Below, piece after piece: positions 6,811-16,500 of a stretch of 43,909 nt of DNA; the stretch's first letter is position 1; every line of letters starts with the position of its first letter. This DNA comes from Methanobacteriota archaeon (GTDB lineage Archaea > Thermoplasmatota > Poseidoniia > Poseidoniales > SP79). The translations under genes were made by a program, and so were the position numbers. The stretch lies in NCBI GenBank assembly GCA_002715545.1, contig PAZI01000049.1, positions 14,984-58,892 on the forward strand, written 5' to 3'. The notes below the pieces were generated by a model. It searched no databases. It was not told the DNA's origin and worked only from the letters and a program-made list of their open reading frames with translations.

Positions 6811-6868
6811 AAAAATAGGCACAACCCCCGGCTGCCACGGCGACCACAACGATAGTGAAAACAAGCAT
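6698..6868 (-). CDS. Tiny single-span membrane protein, candidate i-spanin
   Basis: 56 residues, encoded from an ATG at 6868 that overlaps the holin TGA as TGATG. Residues 1-21 (LVFTIVVVAVAAGG then CAYFYV) form one transmembrane segment, followed by a short charged helix (KNKNLKAVSEARSRMD) and ending RDGRY. The 3' two-thirds overlaps the o-spanin-like lipoprotein gene in another frame, the arrangement typical of Rz/Rz1 spanin genes. At 56 residues it is much shorter than usual inner-membrane spanins (often over 100), so its role in bridging the periplasm is uncertain; it could be a second holin or an antiholin. Confidence 0.6.
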   Translation of the reverse strand: MLVFTIVVVAVAAGGCAYFYVKNKNLKAVSEARSRMDSVDDMSSGDATKRMRDGRY

Positions 6869-7059
6869 CACGCGTCAGGTTTGCCTTTTTCAGACATCAT
6901 AATACCGACGACAGCGGCTACTGACGTGATGCCCATGACGATGTGAGACCACATCTCTTCACCGATGTTGACGCCGACCATAGCGAGGATGGATGCGATG
7001 GCAGCGTAACTGCTGGGTTCCTTGGCGCGTTGCAAGATCATAGTGAATACCGGGTTCAT
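6868..7059 (-). CDS. Holin-like small membrane protein
   Basis: 63 residues. The pattern EPSSYAAIASILAMVGVNI, then EEMWSHIVMGITSVAAVVGIMM, then a short basic tail (SEKGKPDA) is common among small phage holins: two hydrophobic helices separated by a short acidic turn. It should form membrane lesions that release the endolysin, which has no signal peptide. Its ATG overlaps the endolysin TGA as ATGA, and its own TGA overlaps the next ATG, so the lysis genes are translationally coupled in the order endolysin, holin, tiny membrane protein, lipoprotein. Confidence 0.75.
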   Translation of the reverse strand: MNPVFTMILQRAKEPSSYAAIASILAMVGVNIGEEMWSHIVMGITSVAAVVGIMMSEKGKPDA

Positions 7060-7562
7060 CGAACGTACCTACGATAGTTGGACAAGAATTCGTGTTCCGT
7101 CGCTTTTCCAAGCGGCGTGTTGTAGTGCTTCTTGTAATAGCGCGCGAGGCCGGGGAGGTCGTCCGCGTTAGAGGGCATTTTTTCCGGCACCATCCAGTAG
7201 CGCAGACGGCAAAGAGCGACACCAAAACGCAGATCGTAGATCAGGCGTTCTGACACCATCCCTATGGTGGTGTTGTCCCAGTCTATGGTGTGTGGCGGCA
7301 CGATCTGGACGGCTTGCTCAAATCGACCCCTCAAATCTGAGCGAATTTTGAGATATCGAAATAGGATGTCCTCGGCTGTTGCAGGCTCAACCTGGAACAT
7401 TCCGAGAGCCGGGCCGCCGCCAAGCTGCTTGATGTAGGTGAACCCGCTTTCCTGAGCCGCTGTCCCCATGATTAGGTTCTCGGCGACAGGTGAATACATC
7501 TTGAGATCGTGGAGTACGGGCCGCACGATCTCTTCGCGGAATTGGTTTATGTCGATGGTCAC
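7056..7562 (-). CDS. Endolysin, lysozyme-like transglycosylase
   Basis: 168 residues. I chose the GTG at 7562 because it overlaps the TGA of the giant virion gene (GTGA) and has GGAAGG about ten bases upstream; a longer reading would need a TTG at 7580. MGTAAQESGF gives the catalytic Glu (E38) in the lysozyme/SLT position, followed by GGGPALGMFQVEP, the conserved active-site groove of goose-type and SLT lysozyme folds. There is no signal peptide or anchor, so export depends on the holin encoded next. It would cut peptidoglycan at lysis. Because it follows a virion protein gene directly, a role in virion entry is possible but less likely. Confidence 0.8.
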   Translation of the reverse strand: MTIDINQFREEIVRPVLHDLKMYSPVAENLIMGTAAQESGFTYIKQLGGGPALGMFQVEPATAEDILFRYLKIRSDLRGRFEQAVQIVPPHTIDWDNTTIGMVSERLIYDLRFGVALCRLRYWMVPEKMPSNADDLPGLARYYKKHYNTPLGKATEHEFLSNYRRYVR

Positions 7563-10500
7563 CAGCCAGACGCCTTCCAACCGCTGCTATTTTTAGAGAC
7601 CCAGCCGTTTGTGGATTTGCTGCGGCGTTTGGTTTGTTCGCCTGCTATGGCGTCTACGGTGCCTTCTCGAATGGCACGGACGCCACCGAGGACAGGGACG
7701 CGGCTTGCGAGTTCGCGGACAGCCTGCCGCTCCTTGTAGTTGGATGGCTTTTGGTCTGTCATGCCAGCGAACACGTTGAGAGCGGACGGGATGTGGCCGA
7801 AGGTCGGGCCGAAGATGTTGGAGAGGACACGAACCTGTCCCCATGCCCCGTTATCGGCTTGAGCGGCGGTGTTATACATCAGCTCTGCGATGAGACCGAG
7901 GCCGCCAAGCTGGAGCATCCCTTCGAGATACCAGCCGAGAAATTCGTCAGCCGGGGCGTCCCCGAACGGTGTTGATATTTTTCCGCGCACTTTGCTCTCG
8001 AAGCCAAAGTTGGCGGCTAGTTTTTCGAATGTACGCTCGCGGAACTCTGGGCTGCGTTCGTCATCGCCGCCGCGCGATTGGATGATGTCCTTGAGGCCCA
8101 GTGTCCCCGTGCCCATTGCCGGGGCTGCGGTCATCATGAAGAAGAGCGGCTTGATGTCTCCGTCCTTACCGGCTGTGCGGACGTAGGTGTAAGCATCCTC
8201 CATGATGTTGCGTGACAGGCGGCCCATCATCAAAGGGAATGACTTGAGATGGAACATCAGCTCACCGACCGGCGTTTGTGCCCAGAGAGGGATATCGTTG
8301 CGGTTCGGCGCAAAGAGTGTTTCGCCTGCGAACTTAACGAGAGCTTCTGAAACCTTCGGGTCGTTTAGAGCCTCTGGACTATCGAGCGAGATCGGTGCGT
8401 TAGGATCGCCGTACTCGGACAGGCCGTAGTGCTCCAATCGTTTCTTCGCCATTCGGAATGCGCGATTTGGTCGTCCCGCTCGCTTGTGCATCACACGGGC
8501 TTCGGCACGCAGGAACTCAAGCGCGACCGAGCCTGCGACATTCCGCATGATGTTTGTCCACGGTGTAAGGCCGATGGCATTGAAGAAGGCTGTGCTGTAT
8601 TTGCCGCTCTGCGATCCGTAAAGGTTGGCGAGGTGGCCGTGCAGGATGTTGCCCATCATCGTGCCTGAGTTCTTCATGGCATCACGATGGTTGGGATCGG
8701 CAGCATAGCGGGCGAGACCCTTCACCCACGTTCCAAATTGGCCGGTGCGGAGGAGTGGAAGGACAACGTCTGTGGTCGAGGTCAGCGTCGTGAAGCCGAG
8801 GTACATGATGTTGCCGAGCGCCTTCGCGTTCTTGCTGAATGCGTACATCTGGGCGTTGCCCGGAGCTGGCTTGTTGTTCATGAGACGGAACGTCTGCTCC
8901 ATGAACTCGATCTCGCTCTGGTGCATTCCCTGACGGCGGCCGCCAAAGTCCTTGAGAGCCTGCTTGATGGCCTCGCTACGCTTCTGCCAAGAGCTACCGG
9001 CGTCGGGTTTGAGATCATCGAGGAGACGGGCAACGTCATCGTGCTTGCCTTGGCGAGCCAGCGCGATCAGTTCCGATGACATTTGCGCAGCGGCTTGCTC
9101 GTTTGGGAATGGCTTGCGGGCCAAGATGACCTGCTCGCCTACCGTCTGCGGACCTTCTTCTCCGATGACAGAGTTGCGGATCGTGATGATCTTGTCTGTA
9201 GACAGGAGTTTGGTCAGTGCGTCCGGGCCGTGAGCTGCGAGAGCGAGATAGTCTCTGTACCCGTGCATATTCACGCCAAAGCGCTCAGTCAGCATGATGC
9301 GGCGTTCAGCCGCGAGGTGGTATTTGCCGATGATCGTCTCAGGATCATTGACGAGAAATTCTTCGATGTCTTTGAGTTCGTTTTCGTAGACCAGCTTGCC
9401 GTCTGCATCCAACTTGTGGAGCTGGATGAGACGGTTGTGGTCGATGTGGTCGGCGTTCTCGCCTGCCGTTTCCGCCCGAGGCGGCATATAGACGCCTTCG
9501 TCGTCGGTCATCTTCTTGAACATGCGAGATGCGATAGCTTCTGCTTCGTCCTCTGTGATCGGACGGCCCTCAACATCGCCTTCGCGCTTAAAGTATTTAG
9601 CAAAACTCGCAATGTATTTGTCTTTTTTACGAGCCATCATGTCCACATCGTGGACTTGTGGGAAATAATTTGGTCCCACGTCACCGACTGTGATGCCTGC
9701 CTCTCTCATGCGACGTAGCGTTTGCTCGAACGCACCCTTTAATGCGTCGTATGCAACCTTCTGTTCGGGGGACAGGCTGCTCGGGTCGCCCCTGCGGATC
9801 GCGGACACGATCTCGACATGCGCGGGGATCGGTTTCTTGAATGGGTTGGCGCTTCTGACAAAGCGCTTGGCCGCGTTGTTTGCGCCCGGCAGGTCATTCA
9901 GCACCTTGTAGATCGGCATCAGAGTGCGGGCTGTTGCCACGTCGAGTTTTTCGAACATTCCTGCGCCGCTGTTTGGCTGTAGGAAGTCGGCGATCCAGTG
10001 TGCGCCGCTGTCACGCAGGCGGCGAGCGTTGGTACGGATTTGCGGCAGCATCTGTTTGAAGAGCGGCTGCGCGTCTGCATCGTCAGGAATGCGGCCCGCC
10101 AGCATTTGCTGCATCGCCTTGGATACAGAGGCTGGGTGACCTGATTCTTCAATAGCGGATGCCCAGGTTGTCCCCGCTCCCCGGTAGTCGGGCATACCCG
10201 TCGTTTCCATCGCACCGTTTATGACGCCTGCTGATGGGAAAAACTCGGGTGCGTCTATGCTGGACTTGTAGAGGTAGGGTTCGTCGCCGTCGAAGTTTTC
10301 GGCGTCGATATGTTTCACATTGTTGCTGTCGAACACGACCAGCGTGTCGTGCGAGACAGGCAACATGCTGTCTGATTTGTTGGTTGTCTCCGTGTAAATC
10401 GAGTCGTAACCCAAGCGACGGAGCATTTCGTTGAAGTCGTTTCGCGTTACGCCGCTGGCTTCTGTTTCTCCGGCGAGGCGAGCTAGGAGGTTGATGACGC

Positions 10501-13500
10501 CGTCCATTTCGACAGCCTCACCTCGAAGGCCGGTCGCGGTCCCGCCGTAAAATTCCTCACCTGAAAATGTTTCTGGCAGACGAGCGTAGAACCTGTCGAC
10601 GACATCGACATCGATGCCGGGCGTGTTTGCCACCTCGTCGATAATGTCGAGGATTTCCTGATCGTCTTTCGCGTAGATTGATTTGCTGTGAGCGTTAAAG
10701 GATTTTTGAGTGCTTACCACTACCGGCAGGACGTCAGGGGATACGCGTGTGCCGGTGAGCGCTTCAAGCTCATCGTCAATAAATTCGAGCAGATCGGCGC
10801 GTCCTTTAAGATCGGCCTTGAGGTCTTGGATTAAGTCCTTGTTGACGCCCATTTGGATGTCGCCTGCATCACCGAGTATGTCCAGCGGGGACACGCTGCG
10901 CTCTTGAGTGACGATCATCTCGTTTAGGTATCGGATGTCCTCAACCATTGTCATGCGCTGCTCGATCAGCTCATCGACGCCTGCGATTTCGTCGGCGTTG
11001 AACATCTGTCGCAGTGCGCCCAGGGTCGGTCGATTAGCGTAGACCTCTTGCACGACGTTTGGGTTTATTGAGAGGTAGATGCCGTCACCTTGCTGGCCGG
11101 TTTCAGACGGATTGAGGATCGGGTTCTTGTCGGCACCAAGCGCGATACCGTTCGGGGTTGCGTGATACCACGCACGCGGTGATCCGTCAGCGTGTTTACC
11201 GCGCCCCCGTATGAAACGATGCAGGGCCGCAGCGCGTCCAATAGACATCTTTTCGACGGCCTGCTTGAAGTAATCCGCTGCGACACTGGCTGGCGCAGTG
11301 CGGCTGTGGAAAAACATGTCATGCACCGACTTTTCTGGTGCTATGTCCGCAAACATGTCGCCGTAGTGTGTAAGCGCAGCCAGCTCCCTACGGGCAGTTG
11401 GGCCGGTGATGAGGCCGTTTAAGACGTAAGCGACCTGCGCTCTCATTTTCTCAATAAACTGTTCGCCTTTTTCTGACTGGCCGAGACGGGGAATGTTGTC
11501 TGGATCGATAATGACACTACTGACAGCAGCGTTATCACCGAGGACATCACGAAGCTCCAAGTTGTTGAGGTACGCTTCGTTGGATATCGCTGTGCTACTA
11601 CTAATCATTTCGTACAGCTCGTTGACCACGTCGGCTTCATTTGAGGCATTAGCGTTCATTTTCTGAACCGACACTGCGAGTTTACGCATTGCGCCCTGTA
11701 GAATACGGATGTCTTCCTGTGAGGCGACCTCGTCTAATTGCGAGATGGGACTGTCCGTCATGTTTCTGATGTCCCAACTCGTTATGACGTTCATGTCCTC
11801 GGGGGTTCCATGAACGCTAAGACCGGCGAGGTTGAAGATGCGGTAGGTGATGGTCTTCATCACACTGTCTACTTCCGCGTCCCGGTGTGTCATCTGCTCC
11901 AGAATGTTGCGCAGTTGAGCGCGAGCAGCGGGAAACGGATTGGTGTCCGACGTGGTCCCGGTTGTGTCCTCAACCTCGCGGGATATGGCACCACGAACTT
12001 CGGGCTGTGTTGGTTTTTTGAAAGCGTAGCTGGGCACTTTGCCGTCGCTGCGGCGTGCCAGTTCCGCGAGAGCTTGAGCTGATTGTTTGGCTGTTCCGTT
12101 TTGGACTAGGTCTGCGAGGTCGTCGATCCGAAGGCGTTTGACCTCTTTACTAATCTTGACGCCTGAGACCTCTGGCTCCGCAGCCGCCATGCGTTTGATC
12201 TCTTTGGCGATGCGGGTGCGCTCGGTGGATGGCTCCAACGAGTTGTACTTTTCAGCCAGCTCTCGTGCTGACATTGCGCGTGGGGACTTAGCCGCGTCGT
12301 CCGGTGTGGATCGTACTTCGGGTTTCTTTTTGCTGCTGGCCTCTTCAAGAGCTTTGTTCTCTTGGCGGGCGCGTTTTGCGTTGGCCCGTCCGATTGCCTT
12401 TCTGGCATTTGGGTGGATGTATTTATCGTAGCGGCTGAATGGATTGCGCAGACCTTCAATGTTCGCGTTCTCCATGTTGAAAAATCTCTGTGATAGATCG
12501 CGGCCTGCCAGTCGAAATTCTTCATCAAGGCGATTGAGGACATCGAGTATTTCGACGGAATTTGCTACCTCACCCGTGTACTCTGCTGGTACGTCGGAGA
12601 CGCTAAATCCCCTATCCTCCAGCTCGGCGAACGCTTCGTTCGCGCCATCAAAGAAGTCGTAACCCTCCTCGAAGGATTCAAATTCGTCGTAGTCGTAGTT
12701 ATCGGCGTCTTTGAAGAGGCTTGCGTCTTCAAAGGACTCTTTGTCTTGGGTGGCTTCAAAGCCGCGCATAGCGAGGGCGCGGAGGCGTCCGCCTGTTTTG
12801 GATCGGCGAATGCTGCCGTCGCTTGCTCGGAATTTTGCTTTGGTCAGCAAATTCAAACGCGACAACCCAAGCGCTTCACGAGCCATGTCGTTGGCGACTT
12901 CACGCATCCGCATAGGGTCTTCGGATTCGATGGCGTCGTGAATGGTGCGCCGGGCGTCATCGAGCTGGAACAGCTTTCCTGCTGCCAACTGGCCGCCGGG
13001 GGTGGCCGCCTGTTTGACAATGTCCTCGGACGGCAGGTCGATCTCGCCTTGGAACTCATCGGGAAGGATTTTGCGGAACAGCATGTCGAGTTCTGGGTCG
13101 ACGATTGGCGATTTCCCAATGAAATACTCGATTACATTGCGCACTATTTCAGACAAGCGCTGCAAAATAGTTTCGATTTCAGGCGACTTGTTGCCCATCA
13201 CCCATTGGTCAAACGTGTTTGCGAAAAACTCCTGTGGCGAGTAATCGAAGTTTCCTGTTGCTCCCGTTTGAGACCCGTATAAATCATTGATTACATCCTG
13301 CGGCAATTCACTGTCGAGGCGCTTTTGGATGTAACGAAGAAAAGTAATCCGGTCCTGCGCAGTAAGGATGTTCATGTACGCCCAATGGGCCACTTCGTGG
13401 TAGAGCTTTGAGATAGGCGGTGTGATGTGGAATAGAGGGTCTTCCGGGCGAAGCACAATTTCGTTTGTTAAAGTATTAAATGCGCCCTGTCCTTGAGACG

Positions 13501-16500
13501 GGTCAGCCCCCTTCTGAAAAAACCGTGGCGCTTCGTTTCGATTCCCACCAAGGCGGCGCAGGAAGTCGCGAGCACTCACTGCGTCTTCTACTGAAACGCC
13601 GGAGAATATGTCTTGAACGGCCTGGATCGCACTGTGACGATCTGTATTTTGAAGGCGATAAGAGATGTTCTGGCGTTCGAACGCCTCTTCAATAGCGATG
13701 ATGTCGTTAATGTTGAAACTAATGGCTTGGTTTGCTTCTTCCCACGTCATGTTGTGAAGCATTATCAGCCGTTTATGAGCATCCAAAACGGTCTGTCTGC
13801 CGCCAAGCTCTTCGGGCAGATAAACTGTTGCTGACTGTATATCTTGAAGGAATGGCGGCAGTTCGCGCTTTGTCGCGGAGGCGCGTTCTGGGCGTGGGGC
13901 TGCAACATCGATTGGCTGTGCGTTCTGTGCCGCACTTATGCTCCTGCTGCGCGTTCCTGCGGGGACAGTAACCAGTTCAAATTGATCTGCCGGTTTTTTG
14001 CCAATCACCTTTGCGAGGGCTTCGCCGTATGTGTCGGCATCAGTGATCTGCCTGCTGCTCGGAATACGCACCTCGTTAGGGTCGTCTTTGAGGCGAACCG
14101 CGAGTATTTCACCTTCCGGTATGTTTACGGCATTGGCCGCAGCTATAAATTCGTCCGTTGACGATGGTGCCTTTCGCGGTTGCTCTGCTGGCGCTGCCTC
14201 TGGGGCTGCTGCTTCTGGTGCTGGGTCAGTTTTTTTCTGATCGAGGCCTGCTCGGGCGAGGAACTCTTCAAGGGTTAGTTCGCCGTTTTTGTAAGCGACG
14301 GCCAGCTCGGGGACAGAAGTTGGCTCTGTGATGTCTGGCTCGGGTGGCGCTTCTTTGACGTATTCCGGTTTTGCCGGTTCGGGCTGCTCCGGGTCGGGCT
14401 TGGCATTGATTGGCTTGACCGGCGCTATGCGGCCAGAAGCGAAGCCGTCGCGGTCCTTCTCCATGTTGACGCGGTGGCGGTATGCCCGTTTGTGTATGGG
14501 ATCGTAGACGCCTTCCTCGCCGCGTTTCAGCGGTGCGCCATCGACGACACGCGTTCGGGATGATGCCGTGAATGGACGAGCGGAAAAATCTATATTGGCG
14601 ATCTCTCCAGACGCCATCTTTTCGCCGATCTTGGCGGCGGTGAGGCCACGCATTTGGGTGGCGCGGCGGCTCTCTTGGATTTCGAGATCAGCAACGATTT
14701 CTGGTAGGGAGGGGAACCGAGCTTTTCGGCCTGTCTTTCCAGTGTCGAGCTGGCCGACGATGCCTTGTTTGTTTGATTTTCGAAGGAAACCCTGAACGCG
14801 GCCCGCGCGTTGTTGTCCCCCGACGTTTTCGGGTGTGGCTGCGCCGCGAGATATGACGCGTTCTACCGTGCGGCCAGCGACGACGGGCATGGTGTCGTCG
14901 ATCCTGCCGAGCGGGCTGGACGTGTCTGTGGCCGTGCGGCGGCGGCGAATGATGTCCTCGACGAGGTCGTCTGAGGCGTTACGCAAGCGCAGCTCGACAA
15001 ATGCTTCCGGTGCGTCGGGGAACTCTTTGATGATCTGCCTGCGCATGTTTGCCATGCGACGGGTGAACTCGGTTTGCTCAACCTCCGAGAGTTCTGTTTC
15101 TGGATCGAAGAGGCTTTGCTGAGTGTCGGTTGATTTGAACTTTTTGTAGAGACGGCGAGCTATGTCCTTGCGGTTGATGTTGTCATCGAAACGCTTGAGC
15201 TGCGGCATGTCCTCGATCAGACGCTCGATGAACACTTCATCAAGTATGAGATCGGGGCTGGCGTCATAGATTGCTTCAAGCTCCGACACAAAGTCGGATT
15301 CGACTTGGTTGACGACGCGTGCAACTTGAGCGGCGAGCTGTTGTCGTTCGGCCTTGGGTAGCTTTTTGCCGCCTGCGGCCGCGTTGATGATCTTGCGGGC
15401 CTGTGTGACGGTGCCGATCTTGTCAGCGATAGCCTGCTGGCTCTCTTTGATGAGCGGTGCGGCCTCATCTACTTCTGGTTCTTCAAGTGCCCGCTGGGCA
15501 TCTGCGAGGGCGGCGGCGTCCAGCACTTCACCGCCAACATCTGCCGGATCAACGTCAATGGCTTCTAGGCGCTCTGCCGCTTGGTCGGTTGTGGCGCTCC
15601 CGCTTTCCACGTCATCGATGATGTCTTCAGTAGTTTCTGCACGCCGGTCGAGAAACTGCGGGACATCCAGATCGGCCTCTTCACGTTTGGCGGCAATTTT
15701 GTTGATGACGTCGTCCGGTGTGTCGGTCTGCTCGATCTCAGCGCCGACCCTGCGGGCCGCTGCACGCATAGCGTTTGTAATGAAGGCGGGCATACCCTCG
15801 CGTGCTCTTGCCACGAGGTCATCGATTGGATCGGGGACAGCCTCCGGGGCAGCGGGAGCCTCGGGTTCAGGGGCAGCAGGTGCCTCTTCGGGTGCGGGGA
15901 CAGTGTCCCCGGCCTCGGGGACACGCTGAACGTCGGGCGCAGCCTGGGCGGCAGCCTGGTCAGCCTGGAATAAATCTGGCGTTCCGCCGCCAACCTCTGT
16001 CCTCGCGTCGATATCTTCGAGGGTGAGACCTGATATATCAGCCTGCTCTTCTTCCAGCGCTTGTAACGCTCGTTCGCCCTTTTTGATCTCTGCGGGGTCG
16101 GAACTGGCGAGCTGCTGCTCAACGGCTGCCATTCGTTCGTCGAGGGTCGACCGTTTGATTTGAAGCGAGCGAGCAGCGGTGAGAGCTTTAGTGATGGCGG
16201 ACGTGTCCTCACCATCGCGGCGGGCACGAGCAAGTTGTGCGCGGAGCTGCTCGATGCGGTAATTCAGTACCCTGTCTATTTCCTGCTCGGAAGACGGCTC
16301 CGGCTCTATGCGTGGTTCGTCAGGGAATAGGTCGCCCGCTTCCTGCTGACGCGCAGCGAGTTCTGCGGCAGGCCGCGCGGCCTCTTCATCGATAAGGCGT
16401 TGGGCTTCTAAGGCCTCTTCTTCCTCCACTAGACGTTCTGCCGCTATCTCGGCTTCGGCATCGCGGATACCCCGCGCTCGGCCAACGGTTGCGCCACCTA

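Noticed and set aside
7563..7580. TTG extension of the endolysin
   Set aside because: The GTG at 7562 has a better-placed ribosome site and the GTGA overlap seen at other junctions.
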